From contig JAUTXW010000114.1 in assembly GCA_030620095.1 (NCBI GenBank), positions 496,001 to 560,000 of the forward strand: a DNA stretch of 64,000 nucleotides. The letters run 5' to 3'. The notes under the pieces were generated by a model. That model was not told the DNA's origin. It did no database searches and was given only the letters and a program-made list of their open reading frames with translations. This stretch comes from Kuschelorhynchus macadamiae (Eukaryota > Arthropoda > Insecta > Coleoptera > Curculionidae). Of this stretch, positions 11,326-24,599 are shown in pieces; position 1 is the stretch's first letter, and each line of letters begins with the position of its first letter. A program made the position numbers and the translations under genes.

Positions 11326-12404
11326 AGGTATCAAACCGCATTTAATGAAATAATAGTATACATGGTGTTCTATTAAAAATAACAAAGTCGATGCTCAATT
11401 TCTTCCCTTCCAATTTTTTCTTGTTGATTTTGTTAACAGATTCGGATGGTTCAGGTAAAACCAAATACCTTTCTATATTTAGCATTTCCATCTATTTTGA
11501 ATAATAAACTGTAGGTGTGAAAATATACGAGAAGGGTTTTCTTCAAAATGTCCCACGTACCTACTGCAGTATCTCAGAATATGTAATAAAAAGTTAAATA
11601 AAAATATTTCTTAATTTAATTTGAATTTTTAAATTATATAATTTTATTTCTATGTATACAGGGTGTTATTTTAAATTAAACACCCTGTATGTTTATAGAT
11701 ATTCTGGTAGATTTTCTTGTAGGACAAATTTAACGATATATAATACTATGGGTTTACAAGTCAACGTTTCCGATCTATTTACGATCTTCAGAATTTTTTA
11801 TACGAAGTGCTTATCAATGAATAAATTGTAACATTTTTATTTTTAATATTTTCTTTAATTAATAACAAATTAAACAGTAAGCTATTTCTAGGACAATTAG
11901 CCATGATACAAGACGTTTGGCCCTACTTACTTATATTGTTAATAAGTTTATTTATATTACTTTTCATAAATCCGTTTAGGTTTTTTTGTGTTAAAATATG
12001 TTTTTTTTTAATATAACTGCCTAAAACTAGAAAAATGTTTATGTGAAGATTAGCACAACCCACCCTGGTGTCCTTATATGTTGTTGAATTCGTCGTTCAT
12101 TGCTCTATTTAAATGTGAGATAATATACAGAGGGTAACATTTAAAAAAATGCAATTATTATCAAAAAAACAAAACTTGGCAACACTGCATCATATCTTTT
12201 GTTTAAAAAACTTAATATCTAAAATTAGATAATACATTAGAAAATGTTTCGGTGCAAGCAGACATTAAAAAATCGTTTCCTAGTTGCATAACTTTAAACA
12301 TGTCAATTCCTGAAGATAAATAACATAAACAACGTAAGATCTAAAACTCAAATTTATTATATATTGTTTGTCTTTAGAAGATTTACTAAATTATCTATAA
12401 ATAT
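11326..12404. other. Noncoding AT-rich stretch with a 33 bp terminal-repeat palindrome
   Basis: No gene seen. 11657-11689 is an almost perfect palindrome, TACAGGGTGTT at one side and ACACCCTGTA at the other around an AT core, i.e. two Tc1/mariner-type terminal repeats back to back. A similar terminal motif (ATAGGGTGTTCTATTTAAA) appears at about 12406. Confidence 0.5.
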
Positions 12405-12434
12405 ATAGGGTGTTCTATTTAAAATAAGTAAGTT

Positions 12435-12850
12435 GATACCTGGTCAGAGCAATTCTCTCGGAATTAGACCATGCCAAATTGGAATTACAATCCGACGTTT
12501 TCCCTTGTGCTCGATTGCTGTGAGGAGCAATTTCTTCAGGAATCTGTATGTTTAAAAATTTTAGATTCTCCACTTGTGCTAGAACCTTAATTTCTTTTAC
12601 GCCAAACCGTGACCCTGTGTTAGGAGCAATTTCCACGTGTGGTCATAACCCGTATCTCTATTGAAGTTTTTTGTGGATGAAGGAAAATGGTACAGCAGAT
12701 TGAACACTATGTTTCTTTTTAATACGTCGTTCATGTTCTTTAGGTATAGTGTATATTGAGCGTCCTGTTTTTTCCCACATATACATATCCACATATCTTT
12801 TAATTGAACGCGTAATGTCTTCAGTTCAATAGCCATTCGCCCTAAGAGTT
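12435..12850 (-). pseudogene. Penelope-like element C-terminal fragment, rearranged
   Basis: On the minus strand broken frames carry PLE C-terminal pieces: an RLNIHWT-like shifted GIY-YIG segment, then NFNRDTGYDHTWK (12660-12690), the motif that closes PLE proteins, then the 3' tail with a degenerate hammerhead-like motif (12490-12545). Order is partly scrambled. It faces the plus-strand PLE fragment at 13050-13630, forming a head-to-head pair. Confidence 0.6.
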
Positions 12851-13049
12851 TCGGTCAGTTTCCGATGTTCGAGAATCTTGATCTAAAATCGAAATGGCTA
12901 GTATCTATTTGTATGCTTCAGTTCTCTATACACAGGAAGTCCAAATGTGTTATTTTCCTTCCTATGAATAAATACATCTAGAAAGGTAATCATTCCCTTT
13001 GATTCAATTTTCATTCTGAATTTAATATTGTGATGTTATTGATACATAC

Positions 13050-13630
13050 ATGGTACTACAGACAAAACAGGATAATTACTTGATTGAGATTGGACAAAGC
13101 TTGCGATCCCCGAAAGATGTTGTACATTTTCAAACAGAAGGAGCATATACAATTCAATGCTCCTGTGGAGAAGTGTATGTGGGAGAAACAGGACGCTCAA
13201 TATTCATTAGATTTAAAGAACATGAACGATATATTAAAAAGAAACAAATTGATCATTGCTGTAGCTGAACACCAGCATACCACTGGCCATATTATACATG
13301 TAAAAGAAACCAAGATTCTAGCACCGGTTCCGAGATTTTATGAACGAAAAATTAGAGATTCTATTGATATTTTTAAACATACAGAAACTTTAACAGAGAT
13401 GCGGGTTACGGTCTACATGACACGTGGAAACCGATCTTAACACAGGATCACGGCAAGTCGAGTAGAAAGTCCGCCTGAATCTCTCCGAGCTCATTCAGTG
13501 TTCAGATCTCGTTGATTAAAGATCCCTGAAGATGCTTCGTGCAATCGTAGGCGAAACGTCGGATAGTAATTCTAATTTGATATGGTCAAATCCCAAAAAT
13601 CGTGATTTCTTAATTGACCAAAGCCGTAAA
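13050..13630 (+). pseudogene. Penelope-like element GIY-YIG domain and 3' end
   Basis: Plus-strand frame 13072-13268 reads GQSLRSPKDVVHFQTEG, then YTIQCSCGEVYVGETGRS: the Cys-x-Cys plus 'YVGETGR' is the GIY-YIG nuclease core of PLEs. After a frameshift near 13255 the rest is readable in another frame: AVAEHQHTTGHIIHVKETKILAP, ERKIRDSI. The 3' tail includes a hammerhead-like motif and ends at 13620-13650 with a form of the family's terminal sequence (gccgtaaaagcttccgttctat). No reverse transcriptase domain is left. Confidence 0.8.
13520..13566 (+). ncRNA. Hammerhead-ribozyme-like motif, PLE 3' end
   Basis: Order of elements: stem I 5' strand ATCC (13522-13525), core CTGAAGA (13526-13532), one extra T, stem II hairpin with GCTT pairing AGGC (13534-13552, one G-T pair), core GAAAC (13553-13557), cleavage triplet GTC (13558-13560), stem I 3' strand GGAT (13561-13564). 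Stem III is minimal (AC/GT). Known PLEs carry hammerheads in their terminal repeats. Confidence 0.65.
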
Positions 13631-13865
13631 AGCTTCCGTTCTATATTTATTAATTAATCGATTTTTTTCAGTACCATTCATCGATCGGAAAAATCGATTA
13701 ATTGGAGAAATGGATTAACCGGAAAATCGGTATAAAAAATCTACTTATCAATAAATCGAGAAGAATCGATTATTTAGAACATTTGATTAATAATCACTCA
13801 GCACTACTAAAAGCAATAAGATCAATTCAAAGCATGCTATATAGAAATCTGCAAATTATACTCAC
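13631..13865. other. Noncoding, short repeats of an AATCGATT-type word
   Basis: No gene seen. 13650-13770 holds several copies of ATCGATT/AAATCG in both orientations within AT-rich sequence. Confidence 0.4.
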
Positions 13866-14066
13866 ACGGAGCTAAAAGAAGCGATCCTTCAAATAAGAAA
13901 TTAAATTTGTCATAAAATATAGCTTTGTTATAGCTCTTTGGATGATTTAAAATGGTCTGTATTTCATTTCGGTCGCTCGTCCAATAGCTATATGTGAAGG
14001 CAACCCATAGTGTCATTGGTAGACCTGTATGTTTGCGAAGAAACTGCACCAACCAGATGGGATCAG
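13866..14066 (-). CDS. Cytochrome P450 (clan 4), exon 2 of the left gene
   Basis: Minus-strand exon bounded by a TTTCAG acceptor (14067-14068) and a GTGAGT donor (13860-13865), 201 bp. It encodes DPIWLVQFLRKHTG...LWVAFTYSYWTSDRNEIQTILNHP...NKAIFYDKF...GSLLLAP, which matches the region after the membrane anchor in CYP4-type monooxygenases (helix A/B area: 'dp..ie.iL.sp', 'K...Y.f...GLLtap'). P450s are ER-bound heme monooxygenases; insect CYP4 enzymes act on fatty acids, hydrocarbons, hormones or xenobiotics, and the substrate here is unknown. Its reading phase joins exactly to exon 1 (20759-20945). Later exons are not seen to the left; they may lie beyond the tandem array and the window edge, or be lost. 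Confidence 0.8.
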
Positions 14067-14784
14067 CTGAAATAAATATTTGTATAGTGATAATTTTTTT
14101 AAATTTTTAAGATTTTCCGGTTCTAAACTTGTCGAATTTCGAACGGTTATCATAAAATCCGAAGTAACAGAATTTAATACGATAAGATAACGATGAATTT
14201 AAAGTGAGCCTGGACCGATCCACATCAACGCCGCGTTCCAGCTGCTAACGATCCGTCTATATAGCAAAATATTTACAATAAACCGTGTCAAAAACTGATT
14301 TCTACTTCAACTAGAAATATAAATGTATATTTAAGTTTTATTTTAAGATGTCAGTATCAAAGAACCTAAAAGTAATACTTTAATGTAGAGGGTAAGTCAA
14401 CGATAAAGTTTATTATCTCATTTTATCTCGGGAATTACGAAAAAATGTTAAATACGCTAGTTTTAGGTAATATTAGTATAGTAAGTATCTATCTATCCCC
14501 TACTGCCTAAAAATTATGAAGCCGGTCAGAAGTAGAAAACATTTTCGTGATTCAGTGAACAGTTGTTTGCTTGTGTAACTATAAATGACCACGTGTTTTA
14601 TTTGCTGCGTATTTCTTATTAAATTTTGCCATTTTAACTACGTTCAGTTCGAGTTGTGTTAAAAAAAGTCTGTAAGTATTTATTTTCTCAATAACTGTAT
14701 GGTTTGTAATATTGTTTTTTAGTATTACAATTTTTATAAGTATTTATAATTTAGTTACATAACCTTAAATTTGAAAAAGCTGTC
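14067..14784 (-). other. Intron 1 of the left P450 gene, 3' part
   Basis: No second gene seen; AT-rich sequence between exon 2 and the pogo-type element. The whole intron is 14067-20758. Confidence 0.6.
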
Positions 14785-17095
14785 GGGCGGAAATATGGCC
14801 CGGGTAAATTTTAAAGCGTGCCATATTTTCGCCCTGGGCTGTATTTTCGTTCTTATTTTCAAACATGTTTTTTTTTTTGTTTTTAGATTAGTAGCCTAAA
14901 GGTAAAACCAAATAAGTAAATTATTGTTGCAAGCAGGCATTTCTACATAATAGTACAGGAATACTAGTTTTATTATGTGGTTTTAAAGCTTGTAATTTTT
15001 AAGGTGAGTACATTATGTTGTGGAGTTGTATAAAAAATCGGTTTATTCTTATTAAGTCAAATAATTTACAATTTTGTGTTGTAAAAAGACTTTGTTTTTT
15101 TTACATAATATAGACACATAAACCTAAATTAAAAACTTTAAGCGAAAATATGTCCCAGCTTTTATTTTTGTAATGGACCATATCTTCGACTTGAACTTTA
15201 TTTGTGTCATACTTTTTTAAACTAAAACTTTTAGATTATGGGGAAGAAAAACAGAGAAGTTCGCGCAAACTGGATAGAGGATACGATGAGTGAAGCTCTT
15301 ATATTGTTAAAGAAAGGTATGTCCCAAAGGGAAGTCAACATGAAATGTGGAATTTCACGAACAACTCTTCGCAACCATTTGAAGACAGGAAAATCGACCA
15401 GAAAACTTGGACGAAAAAGCATTTTATCTGAGCATAAAGAACAAGCGCTAGTGGCAAGAAATCTAAGGTTAGCAAACATGGGGGTGCCTTTAGTTCCAAA
15501 GACTCTAAAGAAGAATTGTGTTTAGATATTGCGTTGACAATGGTATTCCACATAAATTTTCCAGCGACAGAGAAATAGCAGGATATGATTGGTATAAATC
15601 TTTTTTAAGAAGACATCTCTCCGAGGAAAGCGCAAAATTTAAATCCAGCCCGGGCGCAAAAGTTAAATCCCATAATAGCAAAAGATCATTTTAACAAACT
15701 GGAAAACATTATGGATGAATTAGAAATCAAAAATTCTCCAGAAAGAATTTTTAACATCGATGAAAAGGGGTGCCGGTTGACATTACATCATAATCAATCC
15801 GTATTGGCTCAAAAGGGGTCACGTCGAGTACATTTAATTTCAAACGAACATGCTGAAAATTGTTCGATAGTTGCATGTGTCAATGCCTTGGGTCATGCAA
15901 TACCGCCGATGGTAATTTTTAAGGGATCTAGATTAAAAGAAGCATTCAAGGAAAATCTTCCTCATGGCTCAGTGGTTGCAATGGCTGAAAAAGGAAGCAT
16001 GACTAGAGAGATTTTTGTACGCTGGCTGCACCATTTTTCCAAGTTTAAACCAGCTGAACCAATTTTGTTAATTCTAGACGGTGCGTCATGCCACTTATTT
16101 CGGTTGTAGATACTGCGGAACAATATGAAATTTTTCTCTACTGCTTGCCTTCTAACACGACGCATGAGTTTCAGCCCCTAGATAAGGCGGTATTTAGAGC
16201 GTTTGAACATTATTGGGACGTCGAATTCTTACGTAATTGGAACGATAATCCTACAGCTCGAAGAGCTTTAAAGAAAGAAAAATTTGAACAAATTTTAAAT
16301 CCGGTGTGGAAACAATGCATGAACATTTCAAACATACAGAGTGGTTTCAGATCAACGGGAATCTTTCCATTTGATCCATCTGTAATACCAGAAACAGCAT
16401 TTGTACCCTCAGAGTTGACATTTAGAGAGATGAAGGAACCAGACGAAGATGAAAATAAATGGTCTGATGATAAAGATGAGATACCTTTAAGTATTTTTGA
16501 TGAAAGTGTTTCAGTAACAAAACCAAAACTTAGCGTTCAACAAGAAACAACAAAAGACGACAAAAAAGCAACAAACATTCTTTTAAAACAAAAAAATGAA
16601 TCTCTTGTAGAAAAACTGGGTTATTTTAAAGATGAAAGCCATAAAAAATCATCAAAAATTAACATTTTAAACGTAACTATCATTAAGCCTGCCTCCAAAG
16701 AAAACACAGATCCTAAAACTATAGTGGAACTTCTACCTACTCCCGATTTTATTGTAAAGCGTCAAACAACTCCTAGACGAAAAGCGATATAAAGCTCAAG
16801 TATTAAAGACAGACCTATTTTCACCAAAGGCATCTCCTTTGCAGGCTAAAAATAATAAGGAAACTCAAAGTTGTAACAAGAAAGAAGAGGATATCAGTAA
16901 CTGGAAAGCTAGAGTTGCAGATATGCGACATTGTGCAAAATGTCATGTGTGGGTGCACGAAGAATGTGTTGGACTTACCGCCAATGACACAGAAGAATTT
17001 ATCTGTACTGAATGTTGATCAAATATAAAGGGCCATATTTCCGCCAATGTATTTTTCACTAGGCCATATTAGCCTTCAAGGCGGAAACATGGCCC
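14785..17095 (+). mobile_element. Pogo-type DNA transposon inside P450 intron 1
   Basis: The transposase relic at 15238-17018 is flanked by inverted copies of a GGGCGGAAATATGGCCC-type word: 14785-14801 and, inverted, about 14818-14832 on the left; about 17028-17045 and 17079-17095 on the right. A related word sits at about 15142-15152. These look like subterminal binding sites or terminal repeats. Exact ends and a TA target duplication could not be fixed by eye. Confidence 0.65.
15238..17018 (+). pseudogene. Pogo-type transposase with C-terminal PHD-like finger, frameshifted
   Basis: Domains in order: an N-terminal psq/CENP-B-like helix-turn-helix (15238-15525: SQREVNMKCGISRTTLRNHL); the linker region 15526-15710 in shifted frames (DREIAGYDWYKSFLRRH); a DDE_1 domain with first Asp in FNIDEKGC (15711-16109), second Asp in LILDGASCH (about 16075-16092), and third in HEFQPLDKAVF (about 16164-16196). 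An acidic/basic linker follows and, after a shift near 16790, a half-PHD finger CAKCHVWVHEECVG...FICTEC to the stop at 17018. At least three frameshifts (near 15515, 16095, 16790) disable it. The fusion of pogo/Jerky-type transposase to a PHD-like finger is common in insects. Confidence 0.85.
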
Positions 17096-17750
17096 ATTTT
17101 TTACGTTTTTATAAAATAAAATAAAAATATATATATATATATATTTTAACTCAGTACATGTCTTTTATGTTATTAGAAGCTAAATAAAAGTATTCTTATC
17201 AAAACGTTTTTTTAGTGCTTAAAAATTACTCTTTATATTAAAAAATGTTGAAAGTGGGCCTTATTACCCAAAGGTACCTTAATGAATTTCAAGTGGTTCA
17301 CTTATGTTTATATAATACCATGCACTCTATTATTCAATCTATTATGTAGTCATTGTTTTTTTTTTGTAGCTAGCATTTAATTTTGTGTTTGGAGCCATTA
17401 AATTACAAAGATTTCTAGCTCTGGGTTACAGATTTTTCATAAGAAGCAATGTTATGTAGGTTGTTTATTGTGCATTTTTTTTCTGTTTTATTATTTAGGG
17501 TTGGGCAATTTCATGCAGTGGTAGTATCTGCCCCTGCAATAAATGTTAAAAATAACTTCAGTTTGGTCCGATTTAGTAATTTTTGAGACTTTTTCTGTAC
17601 ATACTTGAGAACTAAATATAGACTGCGTTTAACACACTATCCCTTATACGATAACGTGATCTAAATTTTGCTTTACGTGAAATCAGATGTGATGTCATTA
17701 ACGTTAAGCTAACTAATATAAGCTATTTATTTATTTTCTTTTATAAGTTT
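17096..17750. other. Intronic noncoding stretch
   Basis: AT-rich, with a short (TA)n run at about 17127-17146. No gene or structured element recognised. Confidence 0.5.
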
Positions 17751-17815
17751 TGCGGCATACTGGTAGGGTTCTCGGCCCACGTCGTATAGGAGGTGGGTTC
17801 GAATCTCGACATGAA
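17751..17815 (+). repeat. tRNA-like SINE head (A and B boxes)
   Basis: TGGTAGGGTTCTCGG (17761-17775) resembles a pol III A box and GGTTCGAATCTCGAC (17796-17810) a B box, at the ~35 bp spacing typical of tRNA-derived SINEs. Arms do not fold into a clean cloverleaf, so it is more likely a SINE head or tRNA relic than a working tRNA gene. Confidence 0.5.
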
Positions 17816-20758
<2,943 letters not shown>

Positions 20759-20945
20759 CACTTTTAGCAAAAAATACAATATATATGGTTCCTACAAAGG
20801 GTAGGACAGGTAGGGAAACTTGATTCACCTTCCAGGAAAGTTTTACATATTTCCAGTTCCGGTAGAAAAATATGACGTAGTATATTATCGTTAAAATCGT
20901 TAAACAGTATATTAAATTTGTAGTTGTATTGCTGTTATACACCAT
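20759..20945 (-). CDS. Cytochrome P450 (clan 4), exon 1 with start codon
   Basis: Minus-strand ORF from ATG at 20945 to a GTAAGC donor (20753-20758). The first 62 residues contain a hydrophobic N-terminal anchor (LIYCLTILTIIYYVIFF, about residues 11-27), a basic segment (YRNWKYVKLSWK) and the proline-containing hinge LPVLPFVG that in microsomal P450s precedes the catalytic domain. The exon ends AAA AGT G| and joins CT GAT CCC of exon 2 to give AKSADPIW, a natural CYP4 reading. The start was chosen because the anchor and hinge follow at the usual distance. The intron is ~6.7 kb, inflated by a pogo element and (TA)n. Confidence 0.75.
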
Positions 20946-21470
20946 TTCTTAATGCACAAAATTAAATGACTGAGTAAAATTTTTTCTATCACAACTATGA
21001 ATTTCCATAAAATTTAATTAAGAACACCACTATAGGTTTATTTGATTTTCAAAGAAACTCACTACCCAGCGTTTTTATTTCTCGGTACTTCTATGCTTTA
21101 TTCTACTTGCTCATGAGTATGTTGCAGAAACCTAAAATATAAAAAGAATCATCTGGTGGTAGTAAGGAACACAATATTGTAACAAATTACTATAAAGGTA
21201 CACTGACTAAGTTCGTAATTTTAAAGCATAAAATAAAACATTTTCTTAAATAAATAAAATCGCCTTCATAAAAAAAAGCAGTAAAAAATGACTAAATATT
21301 TTATGTTATAAAAAAATTAAACCGACATGAAAAAATACTTAAAAGTAAAATGTAATATTTTATTCCATTTTGAAAATTTCACTTTATGAAGTCGGCGGCA
21401 AACTAATTCTTAATTTATTTTTTTATAATTTTTTTTATTTTATTCCTTTTAGTTCTATTTATTATTAGGT
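20946..21470. promoter_or_regulatory. Region upstream of the left P450 gene
   Basis: The ~520 bp 5' of the P450 start codon would hold its promoter and 5' UTR. AT-rich; no convincing TATA/initiator pair could be singled out. The right side abuts a jockey-like LINE relic at about 21475. Confidence 0.3.
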
Positions 21471-21474
21471 CAGC

Positions 21475-22915
21475 TTTAAAGAGGTCAAGGCCTAAATTCA
21501 CTTGCCCTTAAAAACTATAGGCCAATAGCCATCTTACCTGTACTTAGTAAACTGTTAGAACGTATTGTTTATGACCAAATTATAACATTTCTCGGGCGAT
21601 TTAGCATTCTTAGAGACTATCAACATGGTTTTTTTGGTGGCCGTATTGGCCTCTTTATGGACCTCAGTAAGGCATTTGACCTGGTTGACCATGGTCTTCT
21701 CTAGAAAAAACTTGAGTGTGGTTTGAGGGGTAGGGTGTATGAGTGGTTGTAGTCATATCTGAATGGTCGACATCAAGTTGTTGAAATTGATAAAACCAAA
21801 TCTTCTGAATTAGACATTACTTGTGGGGTACCTTAAGGATCTGTCCTAGGTCCCCTTTTATTTTTAATATTTATTAATATATTATTTTAAATATTTATTA
21901 ATGATATTCCAAATATCTGTAACAACCAGAATCTTACTCTCTTTGCTGATGACAGCAGTTATGTGGTGGCCAGTAATACCTTGCAGGAAGCTATTCGGAA
22001 AACTCAAGAAATGCTTCATATATTTTATGAATGGTTTAATGCAAACAAATTATATTTAAATGTAGATAAAACCAATTTTGTGAGCTTTACACCTCGAACT
22101 CGCGTTCTCAACGAGTCATATCTAATAAAAATTAATGGTAAGTCAGTACAACAAGTCTCGTGTGTAATGTTTTTAGGCGTTCACCTGGATAACGGGCTTT
22201 GGTGGAACTCACATGTTGATGAGCTCTGTAAAAAACTGGCCACTTCATCCTATGCTGTCTATAGATTAAAACAGATTTCAACCACGGAAGTTATTTTTTC
22301 GTATTACTATGCACAATTTTACAGCCGCTTAAAATATGGTCTAGTTTTTTGGGGCAATTCATCCCACTTAATTTGGGTAGTTTGGCCACATGTGGACCAC
22401 TATTTAGGCGATACAGGATACTAACGCTACCCTCGTTGTACATTTATGAGGTGCTTCTATTTGTTAAGAAAAATTTTCAAAAATTCTGTCAGAACACTTA
22501 CTTTCATAATTATGAAACACGTGGCCGTTTGCATCTTGTAAATCCTATTCACTCTCTTGAGAGTGTAGCCGAAAATAATATCTACTATATTGGAGCCAAA
22601 ATATACAATAAATTACCAGATAGTTATAAATTTATGCTTAACGAAAGTGTGTTTAAAAGAACTGTCAAAGAATATCTAATATCTCAATGTTTTTATAGTG
22701 TTCATAAATATTTAGAATCTTAGGCATATATGTTACACTTTATATCTTTTAATAATCCTTCTATGTACTCTTTGTTAATGTATAAAATTTATATCTAATT
22801 TAAAAATTTTCTATCCCATTTCTTAGAAGCAGTGGAATCATATGTGACTTGATCCATACTTGTATTTTATACTATCCAAGGATTCAATAAATATGTTTAT
22901 GTTTATGTTTATATG
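21475..22915 (+). mobile_element. Jockey-like LINE, 5'-truncated, with 3' tail
   Basis: Plus strand, broken frames. Readable RT blocks: NYRPIAILPVLSKLLERIVYDQI (21520-21590), FMDLSKAFDLVDHGLL (21650-21705), a GVPQGSVLGPLLFLIFIN-type block with a stop (21827-21880), a short internal duplication, then INDIP and LFADDSSYVV (21898-21967; the catalytic FADD), followed by the open stretch 21963-22424 (LNVDKTNFVSF, VMFLGVHLDNGLWW, YSRLKYGLVFWG) and 22349-22723 in another frame. The 3' end at 22875-22915 is an AATAAA plus TTTATG repeat tail, as in many jockey-clade elements. The endonuclease domain is absent (5' truncation). Confidence 0.85.
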
Positions 22916-22959
22916 CTGTCTTTACAAACATTTTTATTCGACACCATTTTCTTTTCATT

Positions 22960-23790
22960 CATCCCTGCCAATATTTTACCTATTTCTATCTATGCCACAT
23001 TGATTTTGAGCATAATTTAAAACGAATTCAATAAGTAGTTGTTACATTGACATACACCGCGATTCTACTTTTATCCAAAATTTACAGTCTATTGAGTAAG
23101 AAGCTTTTTTTTCCGCTATCTTGAATTCGTAACTCAATTTTACGAGCTTATCTCTATATCACACTTAATGCTTACACAAAATTTGAAATTAAACTAATAC
23201 ATAGTTTTTTTCAGACTGATTTTTTAAATATTTTATTAGGCTGCCATTTTGTTTTGCTAGCTTATATTTATACCAAAATGTTACCAGTTTATTCTTATGT
23301 AACACTTGACTTTTTGCAAAATTTGCAGTAAATTGCATAATTAGTTTTTTTAGTAATAATTTTTTAACGTTTCACTAGGCCGCCATCTTGTTTCGGCATA
23401 TTGGATTTCTACCAAAATATTACCAGGACTCCCCATATGAGCCTTAATATTTGTCCAGAATTTGAAGTTAATCTGATTAGTAGTTTTTAAGCTATGCTGC
23501 GAACTGGCAGACAGACAGACAAACCGACAGGGAGACCGACGGAATTGATAAAATATATTTTTGGGCATCTAGGGACGCGAAGATACGTAAAGTTGATTTT
23601 TTCAGATTACAAACATTCTATTTGGCCGCCATCTTAAATTAGTACGACATCTTTACTAGTTCATCGCTATACTGCAATTAGTTATACCACACTATTTGAA
23701 ATCCGTTCATTAAATAGTTTTTTCAGGCAGAATTTATTAGCCAGCCACTTTGTTCCGCCATCTTGGATTCGTACCAAAATTTTGAAATTT
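22960..23790 (+). repeat. Modular dispersed repeat, longest copy
   Basis: At least four tandem-like modules, each starting near GGCCGCCATnTTGTT (23239, 23378, 23624, about 23740), followed by TTGGATT...TACCAAAATnTTACCAG, a CACTT segment, AAATTTGAAGTTAATCTGA and AGTAGTTTTT. One module carries 'aactggcagacagacagac...gaccgacggaatt' (about 23502-23545) and ends CATCTAGGGACGCGAAG. Noncoding on both strands. Confidence 0.75.
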
Positions 23791-24112
23791 GAAAAATTTT
23801 GAGATTTGAAAATTATATATTACGTAAATTACATATTACAGTAAATTATGTAACTCAAAACTTATTGTGTAAATTTTTGACATCGTATTACTATAAAGTT
23901 AATATAATATACTAAATAAGCTTGAGGAAAGTCATCGGGCCTAAATTTCACAATTTGTGTGCCGAGATCACTCTCAGACTAAAAATACGCGCACAAGGTG
24001 ATTATATGGGTACAGTTAGCTGGTGGAACACAGAGGAACGACGCTCGACAGCGATTAATAGTCTATTAAAAGAGTTTAATTGTTTCATAAACTAATTTTA
24101 TTTAAGTGGAAA
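23791..24112. other. Noncoding stretch
   Basis: AT-rich up to 23920, then moderately GC-rich unique-looking sequence at 23930-24060. No gene or known repeat recognised. Confidence 0.4.
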
Positions 24113-24316
24113 TTATATTGGCAAACATTTCATTGTTTTCCGTGCGTGAGTGCCCGGCGCCTCGGCATCGCCAGGATGCAAATGTTGCACTATATTAAAT
24201 TTGTATAGATGATACTTATATTTCTTCAAGATCCCCAGACCATCAGTTTTTAGCACACCAATTTCCTTCTCAATTTTTCTACATGAGGACCAAAGTGTTG
24301 CTACTATAAATCCCAA
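24113..24316 (-). CDS. Unrecognised 67-codon ORF
   Basis: Minus-strand frame with a mixed, non-low-complexity composition (CRKIEKEIGVLKTDGLGIL, HLHPGDAEAPGTHARK). No family recognised. It is followed closely, on the same strand, by another short ORF (24344-24550). It could be an exon, a TE remnant or chance. Confidence 0.2.
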   Translation of the reverse strand: MGFIVATLWSSCRKIEKEIGVLKTDGLGILKKYKYHLYKFNIVQHLHPGDAEAPGTHARKTMKCLPI

Positions 24317-24343
24317 AACACCTATCTATTTTCTTTCCCTGCT

Positions 24344-24550
24344 CTATTTGTTGTATGTTTTAGGACCCGGGGGAACAAATGATCCATGCTCAACTAAATT
24401 TGCTTTTAAACGAGCAAATATCTCAAAAAAACGGTTGCCTTCTGTCTGGATATCTAACAAGCAAAAACTTATAATGGTAATACAGATTTTCATAGCCATT
24501 TTCATTACACTACACACTACACAGCATATTATATTTTTCATAATTTTCAT
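24344..24550 (-). CDS. Possible small secreted protein, unrecognised
   Basis: 68-codon minus-strand ORF. The first ~37 residues are hydrophobic with basic starts (internal MKICITIISFCLL), compatible with a signal peptide, followed by TEGNRFFEIFARLKANLVEH and a stop. No homology recalled. An overlapping plus-strand frame of 81 codons exists, so coding potential is uncertain. Confidence 0.2.
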   Translation of the reverse strand: MKIMKNIICCVVCSVMKMAMKICITIISFCLLDIQTEGNRFFEIFARLKANLVEHGSFVPPGPKTYNK

Positions 24551-24599
24551 ACGCTGCCATTATTCGAAAAAACTGATAAAAAACGTCAATTAAATAAAA

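Noticed and set aside
17751..17815. A functional tRNA gene
   Set aside because: A- and B-box-like words are present, but the arms do not give a proper cloverleaf or acceptor stem; kept only as a SINE/tRNA-like relic.
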